Positions 1 through 7,948 of a stretch of 64,000 nucleotides of DNA are shown here, piece after piece; within the stretch, counting starts at the first letter, position 1, and every line of letters starts with the position of its first letter. Made by a program: the position numbers and the translations under genes. The notes under the pieces are model-generated. The model had not been told where the DNA came from, did no database searches, and worked only from the letters and a program-made list of their open reading frames with translations. The DNA comes from SLRI01 sp964402505 (GTDB lineage Bacteria; Pseudomonadota; Alphaproteobacteria; Geminicoccales; Geminicoccaceae): assembly GCA_964402505.1 (NCBI GenBank), contig CAYOCP010000004.1:1-64000 (forward strand), in the 5' to 3' direction.

Positions 1-75
1 CCGCTCGAGCATCGTCTGGAGTGGGCGTCATGCGCTAGTTGTCGTCGATTGATCGAAACCAGAGGGAGTCAGTCG

Positions 76-351
76 ATGGCGAGGAGACGCCGGCTGTCCA
101 TTCTGGCGCTTCTGCTGTCGTCGGCACTGCCTTCCGGGACCGCCGGAGCGAATTCGCCCTGCGACGTGGCGATCGGCGCGTGGCGGTGGCCGGACGGCAG
201 CCATGTCACCCTGCGCGACGACTTCAAGCTCGAGGCCAGGGCGGCGGCCGGAGGCGCGCCGGTGCTCGCCGGCGACTGGTGGTGCAATGCCGAGATCCGC
301 GCGGCGCGCCAGCCGCCACCCGGCGAGCTTATGGGGTCAGGACTCTTTTAG
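76..351 (+). CDS. Small secreted protein of unknown family, C-terminus cut off by a repeat
   Basis: A 91-residue product. The ATG at 76 is preceded by AGGGAG at good spacing, better than the in-frame ATG at 49. Residues 1-25 look like a Sec signal peptide: four arginines, a Leu/Ala-rich core, then a likely cleavage near TAGA-NS. The mature part has two short Trp/Gly stretches (GAWRWPDGS, GDWWCN) and cysteines that could pair. I do not recognise the family. The last residues (ELMGSGLF) and the TAG stop are encoded by the palindromic repeat at 327-381, so the natural C-terminus is probably lost or replaced. It may be a decaying gene. Certainty that it is coding is moderate. Confidence 0.5.
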   Translation: MARRRRLSILALLLSSALPSGTAGANSPCDVAIGAWRWPDGSHVTLRDDFKLEARAAAGGAPVLAGDWWCNAEIRAARQPPPGELMGSGLF

Positions 352-381
352 CCGGCCTAAAAGAGTCCTGACCCCATAAGC
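327..381. repeat. Palindromic repeat, copy 1
   Basis: A perfect inverted repeat with 25-bp arms (327-351 and 357-381) and a 5-nt loop CCGGC. The arm core is CTTATGGGGTCAGGACTC. The same core recurs at 50379-50433 and 58845-58896. The left arm contains the TAG stop of the preceding gene. The size, symmetry and dispersed placement resemble REP/MITE elements mobilised in trans by REP-associated transposases (IS200-like), but no such transposase gene is in this window. Confidence 0.9.
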
Positions 382-482
382 GCTCCAACAGGCCAAGCCA
401 GGCCGCCTGAACATCCAAACCAACGCCCAGCCGCCCCGCCGAAGCCGCCCCTCGCGACCCCGCTCGCGGAAAGGCGCGAGAT

Positions 483-538
483 CGCCCACGAATCCCTCGA
501 CACCACAACCACGAGCCCATTCATTGGCAGCCTCTGAG
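483..538. repeat. 56-bp tail of the composite repeat, copy 1
   Basis: These 56 bases are identical to 50433-50488. At the second site this tail abuts the palindrome directly and ends in a terminal inverted repeat (CATTCATTGGCAGCCTC). Here it is separated from palindrome copy 1 by about 100 bp (382-482), and no matching left terminal repeat is visible. This copy is therefore rearranged or partly deleted. The stretch 382-546 holds no gene. Confidence 0.85.
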
Positions 539-546
539 CCGCCGGC

Positions 547-1740
547 TCAGCCCGCTCCCGGGTGCGCGTCGAACCGCACCCGCTCGCAGCCGGCGAAGCG
601 GGCGAGACGGATGAGCTCGGCCTCGAGCCGGTCGAGCCGGCCGCGGCTCGCACGGATGCCCGGCTCCCACCAGAGGCGGCGGACGGCGAGCGTGCCGGTG
701 CCGGGCGCGCGGCGCATGTCGATGCGGCCGACCAGCCGGTCGCCCTCGAGCAGCGGAAAGACGTAGTAGCCGAAGCGCCGCCTCGCCTCGGGCACGAAGA
801 CCTCGATCCGGTAGTCGAAGCCGAAGAGGCGCGAGGCGCGGTTGCGATCGCGGATGAGGGGATCGAAGGGGCTGAGCACGCGGATGCGGGAGGGTGGCTC
901 CAGATCGTCCGCACGAAGGTCGCCGAGCCCCGGCTCGGCCAGCACCTTGCGCGGCGGCGAGCCATCGGCCGATCCGACGAGGGTCGAGAGGGCGCCGTGG
1001 CCGGGCCGGGCGCACCAGGCCCTGGCCTCCATCGGGGTGACGATGCCCCAGAAGGCGGCGAGCTCGCCCGGCGTGGCGAAGCCGAGCCGGTTCAGGGCCG
1101 ACCGGCAGGCCCAGTCGATCAGCGCCTCGTCGTCGACCTCGCCCGTGCGGTGCGCCTCGGGAATCACCCGCTCCACGAGATCGTAGACCTTCTGAAAGCC
1201 GAGGCGGCGGGTGACGGCGAGCCGGCCGGTGCGCCAGAGATACTCGAGCGCCTTCTTCGAGGGATGCCATTCCCACCAGCCCGCCGGGCGCCGGCGGTCG
1301 GGCAAGGGCTCGTTCAGCTCGCGGGCGAGAACCGGGCCGTTTCGCGCGATGTGGTCGAGCACGCTCTCGGCCTCGGCATCGAAATCGGTCCCGTGCCATT
1401 TCTGCCAGCGGCGGTGCAGGGCCGCCGCATCCCGCGCCATCCGGCGCCGCCAGTAGGGGAAAAAGACGGTCGGGATGATCGAGGCGTCGTGCGTCCAGTG
1501 CTCGAAGAGCCGGCGGTCTTGCTCGACCAGAGCCTGCAGATGGCGCGGCTGATAGGCCTGGCTTCGTGCGCGAAGGATCATGTGATGGGCGCGCTCGACC
1601 GTGTTGATGCTGTCGAGCTGAACGAAGCCCAGCCTCTCGATGGCTTGCAGGAGGCCGGCCTTGTCCTGCCGCCTGCCCGGCGGCTCGAGCAGGCCGTGAC
1701 GGGCGAGGAAGATGCGGCGTGCGATAAGGTTCGCGATCAT
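547..1740 (-). CDS. YcaQ-like winged-helix protein (putative DNA interstrand-crosslink glycosylase family)
   Basis: A 397-residue protein of the winged-helix YcaQ/AlkX family, whose characterised members are DNA glycosylases that unhook interstrand crosslinks. Visible family features are the N-terminal LGFVQLDSINTVERAHH stretch, the central winged-helix region, and the C-terminal FDPLIRDR and LEGDRLVGRID segments. The start at 1740 (MIANLIARR) avoids overlap with the permease gene that ends at 1784; a longer frame reaches 1800. It lies 43 bp behind the sugar transporter operon on the same strand and may be read through from it, with no functional link implied. The gene ends just beyond a repeat remnant. 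Confidence 0.85.
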   Translation of the reverse strand: MIANLIARRIFLARHGLLEPPGRRQDKAGLLQAIERLGFVQLDSINTVERAHHMILRARSQAYQPRHLQALVEQDRRLFEHWTHDASIIPTVFFPYWRRRMARDAAALHRRWQKWHGTDFDAEAESVLDHIARNGPVLARELNEPLPDRRRPAGWWEWHPSKKALEYLWRTGRLAVTRRLGFQKVYDLVERVIPEAHRTGEVDDEALIDWACRSALNRLGFATPGELAAFWGIVTPMEARAWCARPGHGALSTLVGSADGSPPRKVLAEPGLGDLRADDLEPPSRIRVLSPFDPLIRDRNRASRLFGFDYRIEVFVPEARRRFGYYVFPLLEGDRLVGRIDMRRAPGTGTLAVRRLWWEPGIRASRGRLDRLEAELIRLARFAGCERVRFDAHPGAG

Positions 1741-1783
1741 CGCGCGGCCGGCCGGACCTCGAGGCGTGGGTCGAGGAGTTCGC

Positions 1784-2635
1784 TCAACCCTTGACAGCAC
1801 CAGCGGTCAGCCCCTGGACCAGATAGCGCTGGATGAAGGCGAAGAAGACGCAGGCGGGGACGAGGGCGAGCACGGCGGCGGCCATCATCTGCCCCCAGTC
1901 GACCGAGAACTTGGAGACGAAGCTCAAGAGGCCGACCGGGAAGGTCATCTTCTCCTCGCTGTTGATCAACATGAGGCAGAAGAGCAGCTCGGACCAGGCG
2001 GCGGTGAAGACGAAGCCGAGCGTGGCGCCCATGCCGGGCAGGGTCAAGGGCAGGATGACGCGGACCAGCGCCTGCGCCCGCGTGCAGCCGTCGATCATGG
2101 CGGCCTCCTCGAGCTCCTTGGGAATGCCCTCGAGGAAGGACTGCATGAGGAAGGTGGCAAAGGGCGTGTTGAAGGCGGTGTAGACGATGACGAGGCCGAG
2201 CAGCGAATCGGTGAGGCCCAGAGGCGTCATCAGCCGGTAGATCGGGGCGATCAGAAGGACCAGCGGGAACATCTGCGTCAGCAGCATGACGAAGACGACG
2301 GCCGCCCGACCCTTGAAGGCGAAGCGCGAGAACGCGTAAGCGGCGGCGCTGGCGACCGCCGTGACGGCGATCGCGGTGCCGAACGAGACCATCATCGAGT
2401 TCTCGAGAAAGGCGGGAAAATCGCTCGCCAGCAGCACCTTGGTGAAATTGTCGAAGGTGAAGCTCGAAGGCCAGAGGCGCACCCCCTCGGTGTAGAGGAG
2501 GGCCTCGGGCGTCACCGCGATCTTGATCAGCCAGTAGACCGGGAACAGGGCGACGAGGAGGTAGAGGGCGATGCCGAGGCGATGGCCGAGGACCAAGGAG
2601 AGGCGGCGGTGCCGGGCCTGGGTGAAGCTCATCAT
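1784..2635 (-). CDS. Sugar-type ABC transporter permease (MalG-like)
   Basis: A 283-residue inner-membrane permease of the carbohydrate-uptake (CUT1) group, with about six membrane segments from residue 20. The EAA loop that contacts the ATPase is visible as EEAAMIDGCTRAQALVRVILPL. The first ATG overlaps the TGA of the upstream permease (ATGA), indicating translational coupling; a second ATG follows directly. The genes run binding protein, MalF-like permease, this gene, all minus strand. No ATPase gene accompanies them, so the importer would need an ATPase encoded elsewhere. The substrate is unknown. Confidence 0.9.
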   Translation of the reverse strand: MMSFTQARHRRLSLVLGHRLGIALYLLVALFPVYWLIKIAVTPEALLYTEGVRLWPSSFTFDNFTKVLLASDFPAFLENSMMVSFGTAIAVTAVASAAAYAFSRFAFKGRAAVVFVMLLTQMFPLVLLIAPIYRLMTPLGLTDSLLGLVIVYTAFNTPFATFLMQSFLEGIPKELEEAAMIDGCTRAQALVRVILPLTLPGMGATLGFVFTAAWSELLFCLMLINSEEKMTFPVGLLSFVSKFSVDWGQMMAAAVLALVPACVFFAFIQRYLVQGLTAGAVKG

Positions 2636-3537
2636 GCCGTGCTCCGGAAGACCTTGCGCATCTGATGGAGCAGCATGGCATAGATGAAGAGCAGGAGCAG
2701 CAGCGCCATGGCGATCGCCGAGGCGTAGCCGAAATCGAGCTTCCTGTAGGCCGTCGTGAAAATGTACGAGGGCAGGATCTGCGTGGCGTTGGCGGGACCG
2801 CCATTGGTCATGACGATTATGAGATCGGCAAAATTGGCGATCCAGATGGTGCGCAGCAGCACCGTGATGGCGATCATCGGCGCCAGGTAGGGGAGCGTCA
2901 CCTGGATGAAGCTCTGCCAGGCGGTGGCGCCGTCGATGGCCGCCGATTCGTACATCTCGTTCGGGATCGCCTGCAGGGCGGCGAGCAGCGTGATGGCGAA
3001 GAAGGGCACGCCGAACCAGACATTGGCGGCGATGGGCCCCCACATGGCGAGCGCCGGGTCGCCCAGGATGTTGTAGGGCTCGTCCAGGATGCCGAGGGCG
3101 AAGAGCCAGTGCGGCAGCGGGCCGATCACCGGGTTGAGCAGCCAGGCGAAGGTCAGGCCCGAAAGGAAGGTCGGCACGGCCCAGGGCAGGAAGACCACCG
3201 CCTGGACCAGCCGCTTGCCCCAGAAGGCGCGGTTGAGCAAGAGGGCGAGGCCGAGGCCGAAAAGGAACTGCAGGACCACCGAGCCCACCGTCCACCAGAC
3301 GGTGTTGACGAGGGCGACATGAAAGTTCTTGTCGCCGATGAGCGTCTCGAAATGCTTCAGCCCGACCCAGCCGCCGGCCATGGGATTGAGCAGGCGGATA
3401 TCCTGAAACGCGTAAGTGAAGCCGACGATCAGGGGCACGAACATCACGAGCCCCAGCAGCACCAGCGCCGGCGTCAGGTACAGCCAGGGCTCGAGCGCTC
3501 GCCCGAGCCGGCCGCTGCGACGACCGGCCCGGGCCAT
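2632..3537 (-). CDS. Sugar-type ABC transporter permease (MalF-like)
   Basis: A 301-residue permease with a short basic N-terminus and about six membrane segments. The EAA loop reads YESAAIDGATAWQSFIQVTLP. It is the partner of the MalG-like gene that follows with a 4-bp overlap. The chosen ATG at 3537 lies 11 bp after the stop of the binding-protein gene; an alternative ATG at 3567 would overlap that gene by 19 bp, and neither has a strong ribosome-binding site. The family moves sugars, sugar phosphates or polyols; nothing here fixes the substrate. Confidence 0.9.
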   Translation of the reverse strand: MARAGRRSGRLGRALEPWLYLTPALVLLGLVMFVPLIVGFTYAFQDIRLLNPMAGGWVGLKHFETLIGDKNFHVALVNTVWWTVGSVVLQFLFGLGLALLLNRAFWGKRLVQAVVFLPWAVPTFLSGLTFAWLLNPVIGPLPHWLFALGILDEPYNILGDPALAMWGPIAANVWFGVPFFAITLLAALQAIPNEMYESAAIDGATAWQSFIQVTLPYLAPMIAITVLLRTIWIANFADLIIVMTNGGPANATQILPSYIFTTAYRKLDFGYASAIAMALLLLLFIYAMLLHQMRKVFRSTA

Positions 3538-3548
3538 GGTGGCGGTGG

Positions 3549-4808
3549 CTACTGCGCCGCGAGCCATTTCTGCTGGGCCTGGGTCAGGTAGTCCGCCCAC
3601 TCGGTCGCCACGTCCTCCGCCGTGCGCTGGCCCAAAAGCGCCTCCTGGCCGCCCTGGATCGAGACGACATCGGCGAAGTAGCCGAACTCCTCGAGATAGG
3701 TGGGCATCGAGGTGGGCTCCCAGCGCGGGTCGTTGAGCTCGATGAACCAGCCTTCGAAATTGGGCCCGGTGAAGTAGGGATCCTGCTCGGCGCCGACATA
3801 GATCGGCAGGACGCCCACGAACTTCGACCATTCGAGGTTCGATTCGCGCGACGAGAGATGCGCCACGAGCTCCCAGGCGAGATCCTGGTGTTCCGACGCC
3901 TCGAAGATCGCCCAGCCGGTGAAGCCGATGGTCGGAAAGGACTTGTCGGCCGGGCCGAGCGGCATGGGTGCGACGGCGAAATCCTCCGCCGGCATCCGCT
4001 CCTTGATGGCGATGAGCGCGTCGGGATCCTGGTCGAGCATGGCGCAGGTGCCGGAGTAGAAGCCGGCGACGATCTCGTTGAAGCCCCAATTGACGCTGTC
4101 CCGGGGCACGAGGCCGTTCTGGTACATGTCGACGATGAACTGCAGTCCCTCGATCGCCTTGGGATCGTCCAGGGTCGAGGTGCCATCCTCGTTGAAGTAT
4201 TTGTTCTCCCCCAAAAAGTCGAGCATCATCATGATATAGCCGTTGGTGGCACCCGGCCCGCCGCGCAGGCAGTAGCCGTACTTGCCCGGCAATTCGGCGA
4301 TCTTGGCCGAGAAATCGCGGAACTCCTCCATGGTCTCGGGTGCCCGATCGAGTCCGGCCTCCGCGAAGAGCTTCTTGTTCCAGAACATGGCCCGGAGATA
4401 GAAGCCGTAAGTGATCATGTGGGTCTGGCCGGGTATCACGCTGCCGAACTCCTTGGCGGCGTCGGTCAGCTCGGCCGTTTTGTCCCACGCCGCGAGCCGG
4501 GGCGTCAGATCGACGAGCTGGCCGGCATTGGCGTAGAGCGAGAGCCAGCGATCCGGCATCTCCACCACGTCCGGCGTCTGCCCGCCCTGCACCATGGTGG
4601 CGAGCCGCTCGAAGGCCTGGCCCCAGGGCAGGGACGTGATCTCGACCGTGACGCCCGGATGGGCCGCCTCGAACTCGTCGACCATGGATCGCAGGAGCTC
4701 GGTCCGGGGCGGGCTGGTGATGACCTCGACGAGATTGAGCGTCTGGGCCGCGGCCCCGCCGGCGCTCGCCAGGAGCGCCACCGCCGCGACCATCGTGAGC
4801 TTGCGCAT
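3549..4808 (-). CDS. Extracellular sugar-binding protein of an ABC importer
   Basis: A 419-residue periplasmic family-1 solute-binding protein. The ATG at 4808 has GGAGG 7-8 nt upstream, and the product begins with a Sec signal (MRKLTMVAAVALLASAGGAAA-Q). The mature part has the family pattern: ELLRSMVDEFEAAHPGV near the start, then the VEMPDRW and MFWNKKLFAEAGL segments. It is the first gene of the three-gene importer (binding protein plus two permeases). Regulation is not evident in the 105 bp upstream. Confidence 0.9.
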   Translation of the reverse strand: MRKLTMVAAVALLASAGGAAAQTLNLVEVITSPPRTELLRSMVDEFEAAHPGVTVEITSLPWGQAFERLATMVQGGQTPDVVEMPDRWLSLYANAGQLVDLTPRLAAWDKTAELTDAAKEFGSVIPGQTHMITYGFYLRAMFWNKKLFAEAGLDRAPETMEEFRDFSAKIAELPGKYGYCLRGGPGATNGYIMMMLDFLGENKYFNEDGTSTLDDPKAIEGLQFIVDMYQNGLVPRDSVNWGFNEIVAGFYSGTCAMLDQDPDALIAIKERMPAEDFAVAPMPLGPADKSFPTIGFTGWAIFEASEHQDLAWELVAHLSSRESNLEWSKFVGVLPIYVGAEQDPYFTGPNFEGWFIELNDPRWEPTSMPTYLEEFGYFADVVSIQGGQEALLGQRTAEDVATEWADYLTQAQQKWLAAQ

Positions 4809-4913
4809 GAAATCCTCCCTTGCCCGACTGGTCACCAAAAGATGTGCGCGATTTTCGGCCGGCGGTCCAGCGCGCGATCGATGGCCACCGCCTCTCCGCG
4901 GACGGTGCCGCCT

Positions 4914-6077
4914 TCAGTCGCCGCGGGCGGCGTCGAGCCCCGCTTCCAGATCGGCGATCAGCTCCAGCGGGTCCTCGAGCCCGACATGCAGGCGGACGAG
5001 CCGGGGCGAGACCCCGAAATCGACGAGGCTGTTGTGCTCGCCCGCCTGCCGCAGCCCGACGGCGGCGGGAAAGACCAGGCTCTCGTGGCCGCCCCAGCTC
5101 ACGCCGAGCCGGAAGAGGCCGAGCCTGTCGCAGAAGCGGGTGACGTCGACCCCGTCACGAAGCTCGATGCTGAAGAGGCTCGAGGTTCCGGCGAGATCCT
5201 GGCGGTTGCCGAGCCCCGGGTGGTTGACCTTCGTCACCTCCGGCCGCTCCCTGAGCCACCGCGCCACCTCGAGCCCGCTCGCCTCCTGGCGCTTCAGCCG
5301 CAGCTCCAGCGTGCGCAGGCCGCGCAAGAGGAGAAAGGCTTCGAAGGGGGCCAGCTTGCCGCCGAGGAAGGGGTAGGTGAGGCGGTTGACGCGCTCCAGA
5401 TGCTCGCGGCTGCCGCAGACCACGCCGGCCACCGTGTCGCTGTGGCCGGAGAGGTACTTGCTCGCCGAATGCAGCACGAGGTCGACGCCGGCCTCGCGCG
5501 GCCGCTGGAAGAGCGGGGTCGCCCAGCTGTTGTCGATGACGCTGACGGCACCGGCCTCGCGCGCGAGACGCGCCTGCGCCGCAACGTCATGGGCCTCGAA
5601 GACGACGCTGGTCGGGCTCTCGAGATAGAGGAGCCTCGCCCCCCGGACGGCGCGCGCCACCGCGTCGAGATCGCGGCCGTCGACGAAGTCGACGGTGATC
5701 CCGAGACGCGGCAGCAGGCGGCGAAAAAGACGGTAGGCGTCGGGATAGCAGTGGCGGACCGCCACCATGCGATCGCCCGCCTCGAGGAAGGCGAGCACGG
5801 TGCCGCTGATCGCCGCCATGCCGGATGCGAAGCCGCGCGCCGCCTCGAAACCCTCGAGCGCTGCCACCTTGGCCTCGAACGCCATGACGGTCGGGTTGTC
5901 GCCCCGGCTGTAGATCGCCTGCCGCCGCTCGCCGGCGAACACGGCCTCCATGGCGGCGACGCTCTCGAAGGTGAAGAGCGAGGTCTGAAAGATCGGCGGC
6001 ACCACCGGCCCCCCGGCGCCGAGGCCGAACGCGGCGAGATCGTCATGGGCGAGAAGGGTGGCGGGGGTTTTCGTCAA
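4914..6077 (-). CDS. metC: Cystathionine beta-lyase-type PLP enzyme
   Basis: A 387-residue member of the Cys/Met-metabolism PLP enzyme family (MetC/MetB/MetZ fold). The PLP lysine is K207 in HSASKYLSGHSD. The substrate-phosphate segment (YSRGDNPT) and the cofactor aspartate in VIDNSWATP are present. The length fits the family. Cystathionine beta-lyase, splitting cystathionine to homocysteine, pyruvate and ammonia, is the best guess because of the ETSLF-like N-terminus (FQTSLFTFES) and YSRGDNPT, but gamma-synthase or gamma-lyase activity cannot be excluded. It is flanked by unrelated genes on the same strand with about 75-105 bp gaps. Confidence 0.8.
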   Translation of the reverse strand: MTKTPATLLAHDDLAAFGLGAGGPVVPPIFQTSLFTFESVAAMEAVFAGERRQAIYSRGDNPTVMAFEAKVAALEGFEAARGFASGMAAISGTVLAFLEAGDRMVAVRHCYPDAYRLFRRLLPRLGITVDFVDGRDLDAVARAVRGARLLYLESPTSVVFEAHDVAAQARLAREAGAVSVIDNSWATPLFQRPREAGVDLVLHSASKYLSGHSDTVAGVVCGSREHLERVNRLTYPFLGGKLAPFEAFLLLRGLRTLELRLKRQEASGLEVARWLRERPEVTKVNHPGLGNRQDLAGTSSLFSIELRDGVDVTRFCDRLGLFRLGVSWGGHESLVFPAAVGLRQAGEHNSLVDFGVSPRLVRLHVGLEDPLELIADLEAGLDAARGD

Positions 6078-6152
6078 GATGGCATTTCCTGTCCGGGGGA
6101 GACACCTTCATTAGCAGGCTGGCCGGCAGGGTGCGATCGCCGAAGAGATGCT

Positions 6153-7037
6153 TCAGGAGCCCGGCCGTCCGGCCAGGACGCCGCTGATGATGCCCATGGC
6201 CACCATGTCCCGGGCGGACACGAAATGCATCGAGTCGCCGCCATGCCTCGCCGCCTCCCGCAGCACGGATTCCGGGACGCGGTGGCGGCGGAGGAACTCC
6301 AACATGTCGCGATCGAGCAGCTCCAGGGTGTAGCCGGCCATCTCGGAGGTCAACTCCACCGCCGTCGAGACCCGATGAAAGCCGAAGACCGCATCCGGCT
6401 CGGCGAAAGAGGCGGACGAGGCCACGGCGATGGGCACGCAGGCGCTCAGGCACTCGCCGCGCACCACGACCGTCAGCCCGTGCCGCTCGACAAATGCCGC
6501 AAGCTCCAGGGCGTGGACGACAAAACCGCCAGGGCTGGTGATCTCGATCGTGGCGAAGGGGCCGAAGGCGGCATCGGCGGCGAGAAAATCGCGCATCAGG
6601 CTCGGCCCGAGCGGGCCCTCGATCAGCAGGCTGCCGGATGGCAGCGGGCGCATCCGCGCATTCGGGCTGTCGTCGAGCGCCATCGTGATCGCATGGAGAT
6701 CGCGGAAAGCGAGCAGGTAGGCGCCCGCATTGGCGGCCTGGTAGACGACGAGGCAGGTGGCGAGCAGGAAGAGCAGGCCGGCGGCGCCGCGACCGAGCCG
6801 CCGGGCGGGATGACGCCAAAGGAGCAGGGCCGACCGCAGGCCGAGCAGCGCCATGGCGACCATGGCGAGCATGTGCAGCGCCATCGCCGCCATGAGGTCG
6901 ATCGCCGGGCGGAGCGCTCCCACGATCTCCGGTTGATACCTGTCGAGGAGCCACGAGAGCCAGGCGAGCAGGACCAGCCCGGCGAGGAGGCCGAGGAGGG
7001 AGCGCTGTCGTTTCCCGGGCATTGGCCGGCTCCACAT
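6153..7037 (-). CDS. Membrane-anchored ClpP-like (COG3904-type) protein
   Basis: A 294-residue protein with two or three N-terminal hydrophobic segments (about 15-35, 45-70 and 80-105) followed by a ClpP/crotonase-like domain facing the periplasm. Motifs seen are ITSPGGFV and the Cys-flanked serine motif GECLSACVPIAVASSA, where Ser is the presumed nucleophile, then FGFHRVS. Family members are poorly characterised predicted serine hydrolases or proteases. The start is either ATG 7037 or ATG 7022, with no strong ribosome-binding site for either. It sits 71 bp behind the RDD gene on the same strand and may be co-transcribed with it. Confidence 0.75.
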   Translation of the reverse strand: MWSRPMPGKRQRSLLGLLAGLVLLAWLSWLLDRYQPEIVGALRPAIDLMAAMALHMLAMVAMALLGLRSALLLWRHPARRLGRGAAGLLFLLATCLVVYQAANAGAYLLAFRDLHAITMALDDSPNARMRPLPSGSLLIEGPLGPSLMRDFLAADAAFGPFATIEITSPGGFVVHALELAAFVERHGLTVVVRGECLSACVPIAVASSASFAEPDAVFGFHRVSTAVELTSEMAGYTLELLDRDMLEFLRRHRVPESVLREAARHGGDSMHFVSARDMVAMGIISGVLAGRPGS

Positions 7038-7108
7038 GGCGTCCAGACGAAGGCCGTACCGTTCACCACCAAGGTCGTGGCAGGAGCTGCCCTCCGGCCT
7101 TCGCGCCG

Positions 7109-7780
7109 TCAGGTGCCGGCCAGCGCTCGCATCAGCACATTGACGAGGACGATCAGGACGACGCCGACACCGTTGAGCACAGTCTGCAACAGGCTTCCTG
7201 GACGGTGCAGCACAAGATGGGTGCCCTCGTCCCAGGCCGTGGCCCGATCCCGCTGCAGTTTCCGGTACGCGACCAGCAGGGTGAAGAAGGCCAGGATGGG
7301 AATGCCGAGCGCCAGCCCCGACCACAGGACGTGTAGCTCGCGGACGAGGCCGCGCCTGATGCCGATGGGTTGCAGCGTCTCGTCGAGCACCCTGACACCG
7401 AAGATCGCCTTGCCGAGCGAGGTGCCCGTGGCGCCAATGATGAAGCCACCAACGATGGCCGCGATGCAGGTGGTGAGCACGAGATCGAGCAACATCCCGC
7501 CGGGCGTTTCGAAGAGCGAGAAGAACCTGTCGGCGGAGCGCGGCGCCAGCGAGTACCAGACATGGGCGAGCAACAGGACTCCGAGCACGCCGTTGACCGG
7601 GGTGTCGATGGCCCGGGCACCGTAGCGCCGCCAGGGCGCCACCGGCAGGCTCGTCCAGCCGCGGTCGTCGGTGATGGCGGCCGGCGCCGGACCCTGTGCC
7701 GAAGCCGCGCGAGACGGCTTCTCGATCGGCGATTGCCAACCTGCCGCTTCCGCTCGGGCCCCATGTATCGCTTCCGCCAT
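7109..7780 (-). CDS. RDD-family membrane protein
   Basis: A 223-residue protein with an unstructured N-terminal 50 residues and an RDD domain. The signature arginine and aspartate lie in PWRRYGARAIDTPVNG, followed by three to four membrane segments and SLGKAIFGVRVLDE, a typical second RDD motif. The ATG at 7780 is chosen because GGGAGA lies 5-6 nt upstream; the frame can be extended to a TTG at 7795 that would swallow this site. RDD proteins have no general known function, and some act as ion or sodium transporters. It is probably co-transcribed with the following ClpP-like gene. Confidence 0.8.
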   Translation of the reverse strand: MAEAIHGARAEAAGWQSPIEKPSRAASAQGPAPAAITDDRGWTSLPVAPWRRYGARAIDTPVNGVLGVLLLAHVWYSLAPRSADRFFSLFETPGGMLLDLVLTTCIAAIVGGFIIGATGTSLGKAIFGVRVLDETLQPIGIRRGLVRELHVLWSGLALGIPILAFFTLLVAYRKLQRDRATAWDEGTHLVLHRPGSLLQTVLNGVGVVLIVLVNVLMRALAGT

Positions 7781-7948
7781 CGCTGTCTCCCGCAATTGGA
7801 TCGCGACGGGCGATTGTAGCCGACTGCGCCCTCAGGCATGCGCTCGCCGACACGCATGAGGTACCGGCGTGCCGCTTGCCCGCGCCCGCGACGCGGCCTA
7901 TCCGAAAGACCTCGGCGCCCGGCGCCGTTTCCTTGGAACGAGGACGAC

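Noticed and set aside
6078..6152. Possible SAM-II riboswitch before metC: the minus strand reads GCTAATGAAGG, close to the conserved GCTAAA-GG end.
   Set aside because: The 75-bp gap lacks a convincing P1 stem and the A/U-rich pseudoknot loop; only the short end motif matches.
3858..7625. 1255-codon plus-strand open frame.
   Set aside because: Antisense shadow of the binding-protein, metC, ClpP-like and RDD genes; such frames are common in very GC-rich DNA.
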